Below are positions 1 through 10,445 of a stretch of 64,000 nt of DNA, one piece after another (the first letter of the stretch is position 1; the number at the start of each line of letters is the position of its first letter). The notes beneath the pieces were generated by a model. It had not been told where the DNA came from, made no database searches, and saw only the letters and a program-made list of their open reading frames with translations. Source of the stretch: Helianthus annuus (lineage: Eukaryota > Streptophyta > Magnoliopsida > Asterales > Asteraceae); assembly GCF_002127325.2 (NCBI RefSeq), contig NC_035449.2, forward strand, positions 144,436,946 to 144,500,945, read 5' to 3'. The position numbers and the translations under genes were made by a program.

Positions 1-32
1 TTGAGAATCAGATTCTTGATCGTGACAAAACA

Positions 33-952
33 GTGAAAGCTTCAACTGAACGAATAAGAGAATTAACTGGCCAAATTGAAAAAGATAAAATTGATCATGA
101 AAAGGTTAAACAAGAAAATGAAAAGTTAATTCTTGAAAACCGTCAGATTTCTGAAAAATTTGAAAAACTCAAAAGCACAGTGAAAGATAGTGATGATCAA
201 AATGGTAAAACGTTTAAAGAAAACGAACATCTAAAAGCAGTGCTGAGAGTAAAAGAAGAATCAATCAACAAACAACTGGATGAAATCGCTAAATTGAAAC
301 TTAAATTTCAAGAGGCTGAAATTGAAAACGAGCGAATCCAGTTGAAGCTTAACAGTTATAGCTCCGCAAGCTTTGTTTTGCAACATATTGGTCCAAAACC
401 CATAGGCAAAAACAAAGCTGGCGAAGACGTGTATTCTGATGGAACCGGGGTGGGTTTTCACAAAGTTCCACTGCCGATTTTGCATAATTACACGAAAAAG
501 GAATCTGGGTTGGTTGAACTTGAGGAAGAGAGTGAAGTTAAACTTCCTGAGAACATTGATGTCACGTTCACATCTTCCAATGACGATAGTGTCCAAAATA
601 ATATTGTGAAGATGTTGTTGAAAATATTTTTAAAACGGATAGTGACACTACTGAGGAAGATGGGTGTTTCTTGGACAAATACATTCCGAAGCAAAAGTCC
701 AAGAACAACTTAAGTGAAGAATCAAATCTTGTCATGTACAAGATGTTGGGTTCAGATAAGTTGTTTTCGGATTCAGAGTTTCCGATAGAGAATGTTAACA
801 TGAACAAATTGACAAATGTTTTCAAGTTGGTCAAAGTCGAATTGTCAGCAGTGAACAATCTGAGTCAAAAGAAAAGTAAAATGAGGTTTGAGAAAGAACA
901 AGTTTACAACAAGAAATCTGTTAATCCACCGCGTGTTAATAATAATAACTGA
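33..952 (+). pseudogene. S1 gag, coiled-coil part (frameshifted)
   Basis: Two overlapping frames (33-713 and 671-952) carry what was one gag segment. The first about 110 residues are Lys/Glu-rich with heptad spacing, a coiled coil. They are followed by a stretch (SSASFVLQHIGPK to VGFHKVPLPILHNY) that matches the same region of S3 (FVMKHMMGG, VGFQGFNEVPPPLSHDY). Gag builds the cytoplasmic virus-like particle, and an extended coiled coil is a Sirevirus trait. The reading frame changes between 671 and 713, and the true start is outside the window. Confidence 0.75.
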
Positions 953-1038
953 AACAATTGGTGGGGGGGTTATCAGTGGGGTAAGTCTTATCAAAAAGGA
1001 AATGTTTCAAACAAAAGGTTTGTTGAGAAGAAAAGTTT

Positions 1039-1584
1039 GTGAACAGTTCGAGTTCACTTACTGATGAAGAGAAAGAATTTTTTTCAAAATCAAACAAAGA
1101 GTTCTTTGAAAAGAGAACTTCACAGGCTCAGTCTGAAGGCACAAGTCGGGTACTTGATACTCAAACTTGCTTTAGATGTAATCAAGTTGGTCACATTGCA
1201 CGAAAGTGTACCAGTGTGAAGCCTAAGACTGAAACTGTGAAGACTCAACAGAAGAAAGTTGATGTGAAGGGCAAAACACCAATCGTTGTTGAGAAAAAGA
1301 GTATGAAAAATGATAACATCAAAGTGAAAAATGAGCCCGTAAAGAAGTTGGTAACTAGAAACGACAAATTTTACAAAAGGGTTGCATTATCTCAACAAGT
1401 TTGGAAGCCAAAAATTGAGAAGAAAATTTTAACTTCTGAGGTGAAAAAGGCTGAAGAATCAATTACGGTTGATTATGATGCAAATTTCCCACCTTTCAAG
1501 GCTGAAAATTTCAAAATTCAAATTGCGAGAGTCAAGGTTACACCTAAGGCTGATGAGGCCTGGGTGGACTCCATGTTTGACTAA
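1039..1584 (+). pseudogene. S1 gag C-terminus with zinc knuckle
   Basis: The frame is about 181 residues. A CX2CX4HX4C zinc knuckle (CFRCNQVGHIARKC) sits near residues 44-57, followed by a Lys-rich tail. Zinc knuckles bind element RNA for packaging. The end, DEAWVDSMFD then TAA, aligns with the gag/pol junction of S3, where a stop also lies shortly upstream of protease. The 953-1038 interval is out of frame with both neighbours, so this is a segment of a broken gag rather than a separate gene. Confidence 0.75.
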
Positions 1585-1652
1585 GCAGTTTGAATTGCCG
1601 GAGCTTCCTGGATCGCGAAGCATGAATCAACATCTTTCTTGAAGTTGTTTAA

Positions 1653-2114
1653 GTGATAATTTGTTATGTGCAGGATCTTCCAAAACTTGTATCCAGATGG
1701 ATCATGGATAGTGGAGCTTCAAGACATATGACAGGGAAGACCGCATTGTTGTATGATGTGAGAAATATAAATGGTGGTTACGTAGGTTTTGCTGGTAATC
1801 AAGGAGGAAAGATTATAGGTGAAGGAACGTTATCCAACGGAATCGTAACGTTTGAGAGAGTTAACTACATCGCTGAGCTGGAGAACAATCTGCTGAGTAT
1901 CTCCCAGATCTGTGACAGGATGTATACTACTCACTTCACTGACAAAGAATGTTTGATCTTGAAACCGGGATTTGTGATACCTGAGGAATGGATCATCATG
2001 AGGGCACCAAGAGTCAATGATCTGTACGTGTTGGACATGAGCGTAGCTACTACAACCACGGGTCAGGCTCATTGTTTTGTGTCCAGAGCAACTGAGAAAG
2101 AATCAAGATTGTGA
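1653..2114 (+). pseudogene. S1 aspartic protease and pre-integrase segment
   Basis: WIMDSGASRHMTG near residue 17 holds the retropepsin DSG active site in copia context. The protease matures gag-pol. Residues 60-150 (LLSISQICD, WIIMRAPRVNDLYVLDM) are the linker and gag-pre-integrase region. The frame ends in TGA at 2112-2114, where the expected residue is the conserved Trp before the His of the integrase zinc domain. Reading continues in the same frame from 2115, so the gene is broken by one nonsense change. Confidence 0.85.
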
Positions 2115-3767
2115 CACCGGAAGATGGGGCATATACATCTTAGAAAAATGAATCATTTGGTGCATAATGATTTGGTTACAAGAGTTCATGTCAAAGGTTT
2201 TCATCTGGAAGGGGAGTGCATTAGTTGTGTCAAAAGCAAACAGAAGAAAAAGTCACACCCTACAAAGCAAGTCAATTCAGTTTCGAGACCTTTGGAAAGA
2301 CTTCATATGGATTTGTTTGGTCCTGTGAATGTCAAGAGTATTACAGGAGATTACTATTGTTTGGTCATAACTGATGATTATTCCAGATTTTCGTGGGTTT
2401 CATTCTTGAAATCGAAAGACGAAACATTTGACAGTTTAATGGCGTTGTTTAAAAGAATTGAGAATCTGTACCAGAGGCCTATCAGTAGAATTAGAAGTGA
2501 TAATGGTACTGAATTCAAACACAGTAAGATGGAAGAATTTTGTGATGAACGAGGTATACTGCATGAGTTTAGTGCTCCGTACACTCCGCAGCAGAATGGT
2601 GTTGCAGAACGTAAAAACCGGACGCTAATCGAGACGGCTAGAACTATGCTCGCAGATTCAAAGTTACCGATAAATTTTTGGGCTGAAGCTGTTTCCGCCG
2701 CATGCTATACGCTCAACAGAGTTCTTACTGTCAAGAAGTTCAACAAAACGTGTTTTGAGCTAATCAATAACCGCAAACCGAATTTGAAGTATCTAGAACC
2801 GTTCGGGTCACCCTGTACAGTTATAGAGCCTCATGGAAAGTTTGGTCCGAAGTGCATTGAGGGAATATTTGTTGGTTATGCCAATCCATTGCGACGTGTC
2901 TTCGTTCCAAGTGAGAAGCGGATTATTGAAGCAGCGAATGTTGAATGTCAAGGTCACACTATGCCGCCACAGAATCCTGGTGATTCTTGGCGTTATTATT
3001 ATGACAAACTTTGGGATTCGTTTGACATGAGAGAAGAATCAGAGGAGGATGAAGATTTCTTTGATGAGCTGGATATTTTGCGAGAGTATGAGTCACAGCT
3101 CAGGTTCCCAGCGGAGTATTCTAGAAGACCTCGGGAAACTTCAAATGATGATGAAGCAGGTCCTAGCAATGCTGGTGAACACGATGATGAAGTAGCTCCT
3201 GGTAATCAGTCGGATGTGAATGATAATCAAGAAACTGACAACATGCCAGTATTTGATCATGGTGATTCAGATTCTGAGGGGGAGCAGATCCAGTTTTCAA
3301 GTCAAACAAACCAAGTTGGTGAACAAGATGCAGATCAGAATGTTACTAATCTGGAGGGAAATGTAGATGTTCCAAGCGAAGTGATGCCGCGAACTCTTTC
3401 TTATCATCCAGAGGAGTTAATCATAGGAGAACTGCATTCAGGCGTTCGTACAAGACGTCAAATAGACCAGGGCTTAACATGTTTTTATTCTACAGTAGCA
3501 CCTTTACAAACTGAATTTTCATTAAGTTGTTTTATCTCGCAGATCGAACCGAGAACTTATAAAGAGGCGCTTACTGAAGACTCTTTGGTCATTGCAATGC
3601 AAGAAGAGTTAAGTCAGTTTGAAAAGTTGGGAGTGTGGAAGCTAGTGGATTTACCGGATGGTCAAAGGAAAATCAATACGAAATGGGTATTCAAGTGTAA
3701 GAGAGACGACAGAGGAGTTGTTGTAAGGAACAAAGCTCGACTCGTTGTTCAGGGCTTTAGTCAATAG
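2115..3767 (+). pseudogene. S1 integrase and start of reverse transcriptase
   Basis: The zinc-binding N-terminus is followed by an rve core with the DDE triad: Asp in LHMDLFGPV, Asp in SDNGTEF, Glu in NGVAERKNRTLIE. An acidic variable region (residues 310-440 of the open frame) comes next, then the RT start (ALTEDSLVIAMQEEL, TKWVFKCKRDDRGVV). The product inserts cDNA into the genome. TAG at 3765-3767 replaces a conserved Gln just before EGIDF and truncates RT. The following pol frame is continuous with this one. Confidence 0.9.
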
Positions 3768-5171
3768 GAGGGGATTGATTTTACCGAAGTCTATGCTCTT
3801 GTAGCACGACTAGAGGCTATCAAAATTTTCCAAGCATTTGCGTCTTGGAAGAACTTCAAAGTATATCAGTTGGATGTTAAATCGGCGTTTCTTTATGGCA
3901 AGGTCAAAGAGGAGGTTTATGTCAGTCAGCCGCCGAGCTTTACTGACCCGATCCACAAAAACAAGGTCTACTTATTGGACAAAGCGCTGTATGGTTTACA
4001 CCAGGCCTCGAGAGCTTGGTACGAGACTTTGTCTCAACACCTACTAGCCAACAGTTTCATACGTGGAAAAGTGGATGCCACTCTCTTCACTAAAGAGGTC
4101 GACGGACATCTTCTGATAGTTCAGATTTATGTAGATGATATAATTTTTGGGTCAACGAATGAGAAATTGTGCAAAGATTTTGAACAGGTGATGAAGCAAA
4201 AATTCGAAATGTCATCAATGGGGGAGATGAAATTCTTTCTAGGTTTACAAGTTGAACAACTACCTGAGGGAATTTTCATTCACCAGACGAAGTACGTGCA
4301 TGATATTCTAGAGAAATTTGGAATGTCAAGTTCTACTCCAGCTGCTACCCCACTTGCGACTAATCATGGGATTCACCCAGATCTCACCGGAGACAGGGCT
4401 GATGAAACGTTCTACCATTCCATGATAGGTTCTTTGATGTATCTAACTGCTTCACGTCCTGATATCATGTACCCACCGTGCCTCGCAGCAAGATATCAAT
4501 CTAACCCGAGAGCTTCGCACATGATCATTGTCAAGAGGATATTACGTTACTTGAAAGGAACACCCACATTGAAGTTATGGTATCCTAGAAAAGGCGACTT
4601 TACGCTCGAAGGGTATTCCGATTCGGATTTCGGATGCTGCAAAGTCAATACCAAATCAATAACTGCAGGATGCCAGTTCTTTGGACCTAGATTGGTTACC
4701 TGGCAGTGTAAGAAACAAATGTCTGTGGCGTTATCTACATGTGAAGCGGAGTATGTTTCTGCTAGCAGTTGCTGCTCTCAGATCCTGTGGATACAGCAAC
4801 AGATGCGTGACTACGGTTTGCAGTTTCTTAACACACCTCTGTTTGTTGATAATGAGGCCGCAATAAATATAACTAAGAATCCAGTACATCACGCTAAAAC
4901 TAAACATATAGAGATTCGTCATCACTTTATTCGCGATTGCTTCGAGAAAAAGTTGATACGAATTGAGAAAATCCACACTGACGAACAAAAAGCTGATTTG
5001 CATACCAAAGCTTTTGATAAAAATCGGTTTCAATATTTGTTAAAACTTAATGGTATGAAATTACTTTCGGTGTCGGATGGAATTGTAAGCGTTGATGAGA
5101 GTACTGTTGCGGATGAAGACGAGAAACAATCTGCAATGGTTTGTCGATTTTTTACGTGTTTTGGTATTTAG
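3768..5171 (+). pseudogene. S1 reverse transcriptase and RNase H
   Basis: This continues the same pol frame after the TAG at 3765-3767. RT motifs include QLDVKSAFLYGKV, KALYGLHQASRAWYE and the catalytic YVDD in IYVDDIIFGS. RNase H follows: EGYSDSDFGCC, the STCEAEYVSAS motif and the H-D region near HIEIRHHFIRDC. The frame ends at TAG 5169-5171, and AGGGGGAG overlaps the stop. The segment is open for 433 codons from 3870, but it lacks its own natural start and depended on a gag-pol readthrough or processing product. Confidence 0.9.
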
Positions 5172-5177
5172 GGGGAG
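5170..5177 (+). promoter_or_regulatory. Polypurine motif AGGGGGAG overlapping the S1 pol stop
   Basis: This exact core match to the Sirevirus polypurine motif overlaps the RNase H stop. Further exact copies lie at 6605-6612, 6621-6628 and 6774-6781; the last is two bases from the inferred 3' LTR start and is the likely functional plus-strand primer. Repeated PPTs are a known Sirevirus hallmark. Confidence 0.7.
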
Positions 5178-5535
5178 TAGATAGTTGTAAATAGATATAT
5201 TTTCAGAAAATGCAAAAACAGTAAAAAATGCAAAAATACAAAAACATGATAAAATTGAAAAAGAGCTTGTGTATATAGGGAAAATGATAGTACATCGGCT
5301 AGACAATTACAGTATGCTAAAGATTTGTAAAGTCTAAATGAGTTAAACAGTCTCACTGATGATGTGTCGATAGGTTTTCGCACATTTAGTAGATTTATTC
5401 GGGATATAAACCTAAAATTTCAAACTTGCGAAATTTGTGGGGAACACTACTTGGATATATAGGTAACCCCTGAAATCTCGTTTGAAGAGTCTCTTATTCT
5501 GATATACTAGGTTTTTATACTCAATGATGTCTGGG

Positions 5536-5591
5536 GTATTATTCCGGGACTTCTGCTGAACGGAAGTTCTGACCTAGTCCTTGGATAATAC
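5536..5591 (+). ncRNA. Sirevirus 3' hairpin 1 (S1 copy)
   Basis: An outer stem pairs GTATTATTCCGGGACT (5536-5551) with AGTCCTTGGATAATAC (5576-5591): 14 pairs with a one-base bulge and a small internal loop. Inside, TCTGCT and TGACCT flank a 4-bp stem GAAC/GTTC closed by a GGAA tetraloop (GNRA class). S3 has the same layout with different but still complementary stems, which argues for a structured RNA in the genomic transcript. Its role is unknown to me. Confidence 0.65.
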
Positions 5592-5710
5592 TTTCACCAA
5601 ATGCTTGAAACACAGCATAAACCCTCAGCATGCAGATGAAACAATAAAATTGATAGTCGCTGCTGTTGTAACTACAAGATCCTCTAAAGGGGACATTTTG
5701 AAAAGTCGAA

Positions 5711-5759
5711 GCTGATATCTCTCTGCGCATACGGAAGTATCGACCTGAGATCCCTCGGC
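5711..5759 (+). ncRNA. Sirevirus 3' hairpin 2 (S1 copy)
   Basis: This is a second copy of the same design about 165 bp downstream. The inner stem is ATAC/GTAT with loop GGAA at 5729-5740, flanked by TCTGCGC and CGACCT. The outer stem is GCTGA/TCGGC plus ATCTC/GAGAT. Sequence outside the short flanks differs from hairpin 1, so this is not a simple recent duplication. Confidence 0.6.
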
Positions 5760-6885
5760 CCTCGCATACCTAATTTATGTACAGATATCATTGTAGTATA
5801 CTCACCTGTAAGACTGAATATTGGGATTCTGGATACGGGAGTATATTCAAGAGGTGGGACACATGAATTGAGCTAAGTTCATAAGACATATAAATCGTAT
5901 CCTGAAGAGATTGAAATTTGTGTGAGAATTTAAGATGGATCAGTATATCGACAATCGAGGTGAATTGTTTAAGTTTGAGCATGTAATTAAGCTTAACGGT
6001 ACTTGTAATTTGTCTGAAAAGCTAATATGATTCCCTGACATGCTCGCCAAAAATAAATTTGTAAATAATTTCTTTATTTTTTCTGCAATTTAAGTTTTCT
6101 GCGTATTATTTCTTAGTTTAGAACTCTTTATAAAATCCAAAAAGATTTTATTTCTGTTTTATTTTTGACAAACCAAAGTGGAGAGTTGATTGTTGGATTC
6201 TCAGAAGATTGAAGCAGATGCAGGAGATTCTGGACTGAAAAATGAGGAGAGCTTACTTTGTTGGAGTTTGAAGATGTTTTCAAAGTTAAAACAAGTTCAT
6301 TAAGTTGAAGTTTGTTACATTATTGTTAGAAAGTGTGAAAATGTTTTTACAAAATCAGTTTGTTTCGTTAAATGATCAACCAAGGTCATTAAGTTGAACT
6401 TGGTAGATTAATTGAGTAATCAGGGTCATTAATTTGGACCTGAATACTTGAGTGGATTTCTAAAGCTGATTGAGTTTGTGATTTATTGTTGAAAAGATAG
6501 AATTGTAATGTTATTGGTTGAGTAACAGGTTTGGACTTCATTATTCCCAATGGAAGTTAACTGTCAAAGCTTGAACCAGATTTCTCAGATTCTAGCATAC
6601 AGAGAGGGGGAGTCTGTGAAAGGGGGAGTCTGGATCAACAGTCAAAGGGAAGATGGAAGATGGAGTCAGGTTGTGATTCTAAACCTGTGAAGAATGCTTA
6701 TGATATGAAGACAGAGAGTTGGAGAAAAGACTAAGACTGAAGACTCAGGAGCTGAAGACTACGTCAACATCCAAGGGGGAGTCAGTTGATGCATGGAATG
6801 TCTGTTGACTACGTCTGCATTATGTCTTAGGTCAAGATAGGTCAACATAGGAGCTAGAATGTCAAAATTAGGTTGTATGTTGATA

Positions 6886-7037
6886 GTTTCGCTTATTTGT
6901 ACATATGTTGAATTAGTTCCGCTTATGTGTCAGTTAATAGGTTCACTTATGTGGTTTAGGTGAGAGGTTCGCTTATTAGACATGTCGAACAAGCGAAAGC
7001 TCAGGTGTTATATATAGTCACCATAAGCGAAACCTAG
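6886..7037 (+). promoter_or_regulatory. S1 promoter: TTCGCTTATG phrase array around TATA
   Basis: Four direct copies of a phrase close to GGTTCGCTTATGTG occur at 6886, 6916, 6940 and 6966. Two inverted copies (CAAGCGAA near 6990; CATAAGCGAAACC near 7022) flank the TATA at 7008-7017. This looks like a binding-site array of the LTR promoter. Confidence 0.55.
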
Positions 7038-7189
7038 TTAGTCTTTTGGTGGACACTGAAGCAGAACCTGATCATTGTATTGGTGCTAGAACTCTGTCAA
7101 AACTGATTCATATAGCTATAAAAGAGAAGGAATTGAAAAGGAATAGTTGTGTTACTTCGCATATATTGATTCCGCCTTTATACGTGAAG

Positions 7190-7194
7190 ATGAA
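7190..7194. repeat. Target-site duplication ATGAA of G3 (left)
   Basis: ATGAA directly precedes TGTCACGG at 7195 and directly follows TTACA at 23737-23741. A single 5-bp pair bounds the whole three-LTR array. Confidence 0.9.
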
Positions 7195-8621
7195 TGTCAC
7201 GGCCCCCGACCCGGTTTGACCCGTTTCAGGAGCCCCGGGACAGGAATCCCGTGGTATTTAATTTAGGCGACAACGGAAGTCTTTTTAAAACAGGATCTTT
7301 TAATCATTCAAACTTCCCGTTTTATAGCTGAGGGATAAATCCCATAATTTACAATAATATGATTTCTCCGGGAAATCTTTTATTTTCAAAACATGCTTCT
7401 TTTATTTATTTACACTGAGCCACTTTTCTAAGCTGGGAGTGCTTCACGGCACTTCTCTTTCTTTGCTCACAACATATCACCTGAAACATGTTTGAAAAAG
7501 GTTTTGTCAGCGGGGAAATACTGAGTGAATCATTCTATTTTACTAAAACGACACATTTGTTATAAATTACAGTATCAAGAGCGATTACAATGTTTCTGAT
7601 ATCAAACCAACTACCCACAGTACTTGTCACTCGAACATCCATCGGTAGCCTCTTTGCCTGATGGTGTCTGTGACTATGGTCATATCACTCATTGGCTAAC
7701 TCGTTGTCCAATAGTGACGGTTATCAAGTAATGTATACAAAACCCCACATACCGGCTGTAATTTGGTGATTACATAGACTTAATCCCTGTAATTATAACT
7801 TTGAAAATAATTTGGAGTTTTGTAAAACAGTTGATAAAAAGAGAATGACTCACATTGCAGATTTACGAGCAGAGTATAAGCTTTACTGATTAGCCTTCTA
7901 ACCTAATTTAAATAACAATGCACACACAAACGGGATTAGTAACTAATTCAGCAGTGACATCAATTCACGAGATTAAACCCTCACAACTATTATCAAGTGC
8001 GATACTTAACAATTCAATGGATTCACAACGAATGACAGAGCATAGTCCGAATTCGAACAACACTCAAACATTCAAGTTGAAATCACAATGAATAACAAAG
8101 TACAAACTCAATTTGAGCAGCACTCGGACAATCTAATCGATCAGACGTTGAATCGTAATAGCGATCGAGTTATTACCCTGATTGCGGCAGCACCTCGTGA
8201 TCGTGTGTGTTTAATTGTGATATAACAGCCTTAACTCGACGTACACAGAAGCTATTTACGTCGTTTCAACTCCTTTGTGCAAGTCCCAATGTCTGCTATT
8301 CATAGTAATTTTTGGGACATGCTTACGGACCGTAAGCCCTTTCCCTTGCGGTCCGTAAGCTAAGCAGTCTAATTCATAGGCTGCCTAGCTCGGGTATAGC
8401 TTGGGTGAATCAACAATTTGGACAAATCAGAACTTTGCAACGTTTTATTTAGATAACTATTCAACTAGGGTTTGCCCCCCCTGAATTTTAGGGGCCCTGA
8501 TCCTAATTCCGATTGTTCTGAAAATCTTAGGGCTAGTGCAGAATTAATTGGGTGTCTCAATTATGGTTTTCTTATTGACTAATTATTGTCCTAATTATTG
8601 ATTTTAGTGGCAGTTGTTACA
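7195..8621 (-). repeat. G3 LTR1 (left; 3' LTR of copy A)
   Basis: It runs from TGTCACGG to GTTGTTACA, 1427 bp. It is 12 bp shorter than LTR2 and LTR3 because of a deletion near 8132. The TATA (minus strand) is degraded: CTATTCATAG at 8296-8305 where LTR3 has CTATTTATAG. The near-palindrome GCTTACGG-A-CCGTAAGC lies at 8331-8347. Confidence 0.93.
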
Positions 8622-8654
8622 TCCTCCCCACCTTGAGAAAAATCTCGTCCTCGA
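8622..8654 (-). promoter_or_regulatory. G3 copy A polypurine tract with upstream box
   Basis: On the minus strand, TCGAGGACGA, ten bases of spacer and AAGGTGGGGAGGA abut the LTR. The purine tract primes plus-strand DNA synthesis. The upstream box recurs in G4, LARD and ATH. Copy B has the same at 16184-16216. Confidence 0.75.
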
Positions 8655-10445
8655 GATTTACTGAAATAGATGAGGGTACTTTCGCTTCATTTCTGATTCC
8701 AGTTCCCAAGTGTATTCTGGTCCTCTCTTGGATTCCCATTTGACTTTCACTGGCACTAGTCGTTTGCGTTTGAGAAACTTGATCTTCCGATCTTCTATTT
8801 ATAGGGGTTTCTCTACGAATTTCAGTTTTTCATTTACCTCTATATCTTTAAGAGGTACTACCAGGGATTCGTCTGATAAACATTTCTTGAGATTGGATAT
8901 ATGAAACACATCATGTACTCCAGCTAACTCTTCTGGTAGTCGTAAACGATAAGCTACTGGTCCTATTCGTTGGATCACAGGGAATGGTCCAACATATCTG
9001 GGACTCAGTTTTCCTTTCTTACCAAATCGTACTACACCTTTCCAAGGAGATACTTTCAAAAGTACTTTGTCTCCGACTTGAGATTCTAATGGCTTGCGGC
9101 GATTGTCCGCATAGTTTTTCTGGCGATCTCTGGCTGTTTTTAATCTTTCCTTGATTTGTGTTATTTTGTCAGTGGTTTCTTGCATAATCTCTGGACCTGA
9201 TAATTGACTTTCTCCTATCTCTGCCCAACAAACGGGAGTTCTGCACTTGCGTCCACACAGTGCTTCGAATGGAGCAGCTTCGATGCTTGAATGATAACTA
9301 TTGTTATAGGAGAATTCAATTAATGGTAAATGGCTATCCCAATTACCACCAAAGTCAATTACGCATGCTCGGAGCATGTCTTCCAAGGTTTGTATCGTTC
9401 TTTCACTTTGTCCGTCTGTTTGAGGATGATATGCAGTACTTAAATTAAGTCGAGTTCCCATTGCCTCCTGGAAACTTGTCCAGAAACGGGAAGTGAAACG
9501 ACTATCTCTATCCGATACAATGGAGAGTGGGACTCCATGTAAGGATACTACTTCATCTACATACAACTTGGCTAACCTTTCCATGCTAAAGGTTTCCTTT
9601 ATTGGCAGAAAATGACCTGATTTGGTTAATCGATCCACAATTACCCAAATAGCATCATTACCTTTTCTGGTTTTGGGTAACTTAGTAACAAAGTCCATTG
9701 TTATGAGTTCCCATTTCCATACAGGCATTTCTAGCTGTTGTAGTAGTCCTGAAGGTTTCTGATGTTCGGCTTTAACTTGTGAACAGGTTAAACACTTAGA
9801 TACATATTTGGCTATATCCTTTTTCATTCCTATCCACCAAAAATTATTTCTTATATCTTGGTACATCTTATTATTTCCTGGATGTACAGTATACCTTGAT
9901 TTATGAGATTCTTCTAAAATCTTATTTCTTAATTCTCCTTGTTTAGGTACCCAAATTCGCTTCTTGTGGAATCTCCAAATTCCATCTTTTCCTTGTTCTA
10001 GTTCCTTTAGGTAACCTTTCATTCCTTCGGCATCGTTCTTGATTGCCGTTTCCTGAATTTTCTTCAATTGTTCCATTAAATCTAATTGTAGATTTAATCT
10101 AAGAGCACGGACTCGTCTTTGCTTTTCATGATACTTACGACTTAAGGCGTCTGCGACTACGTTCGCTTTTCCTTTGTGATATTGAATATCACAGTCGTAA
10201 TCACTTAGTATTTCCGTCCACCTTCTTTGCCTCATGTTTAATTCTTTTTGCCCAAATATATACCTTAAACTCTTATGATCCGTATAGATAGTAAACTTAC
10301 TTCCATATAAATAATGTCTCCAAATTTTAAGGGCAAAAATTATGGCTCTTAATTCTAGGTCATGAGTCGTGTAATCTTCCTCGTGCTTTTTCAATTGCCT
10401 AGAGGCATACGCAATTACCTTTTTGCGTTGCATCAACACACATCC
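8655..10445 (-). pseudogene. G3-A RNase H and integrase
   Basis: The main open frame is 8799-10439. RNase H shows [17 protein letters not shown] and [12 protein letters not shown]. The integrase zinc domain ([20 protein letters not shown]) is followed by the rve core with Asp in [10 protein letters not shown], Asp in SDRDSRF and Glu in DGQSERT. A chromodomain-like tail follows. TAA near 8799 (CAA to TAA relative to copy B) removes the last about 47 residues, including the chromodomain. Upstream it is separated from RT by the TAA at 10446-10448. Confidence 0.9.

Larger units (their letters stand above)
5172..6783 (+). other. S1 3' noncoding region, no ORF
   Basis: About 1.6 kb between the RNase H stop and the 3' LTR has no supported ORF; no envelope-like gene is present. 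It starts A-rich with repeated TGCAAAAA words. It then shares ordered blocks with the same region of S3: ATGATAGTACATC (5284), GATATAAACCTAAA, GTGGGGAA, two hairpins, AGTATACTCACCT, and GTGGGACAC. The last 180 bp hold repeated polypurine motifs. Confidence 0.75.
1..7194 (+). mobile_element. S1: Ty1/copia Sirevirus, 3' part, plus strand
   Basis: The order gag coiled coil, zinc knuckle, protease, integrase, RT, RNase H is the copia order. The RT text around IFGSTNEKLCKDFEQVM, the coiled-coil gag and repeated AGGGGGAG polypurine motifs are typical of Sireviruses (SIRE/Maximus). The 5' LTR and gag start lie left of the window. The 3' LTR starts near 6784, is interrupted by G3 at 7195 and resumes at 23742-23782, where it ends in CCAACA. 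S1 lies in the gag of S2. Nonsense codons at 2112-2114 and 3765-3767 and gag frameshifts make it defective. Confidence 0.9.
6784..7194 (+). repeat. S1 3' LTR, first part
   Basis: The start is inferred two bases after AGGGGGAG by alignment with S3, whose PPT is followed by TT and then the LTR. The expected TGTTG reads AGTTG here, so the terminal base is mutated. A TATA-like TTATATATAG at 7008-7017 is about 225 bp into the LTR, as in S2 and S3. The LTR is interrupted by G3 and finishes at 23742-23782. Reconstructed length is about 450 bp, close to S2 (496) and S3 (536). Confidence 0.65.

Noticed and set aside
6191..6202. TGTTGGATTC as S1 3' LTR start
   Set aside because: It pairs well with the LTR end, but the repeated AGGGGGAG tracts lie after it, and the TATA distance and LTR length agree with S2 and S3 only if the LTR starts near 6784.
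8710..8904. Plus-strand frames opposite G3 pol, and similar frames elsewhere
   Set aside because: They are mirror frames of well-supported minus-strand pol or gag; no independent features.
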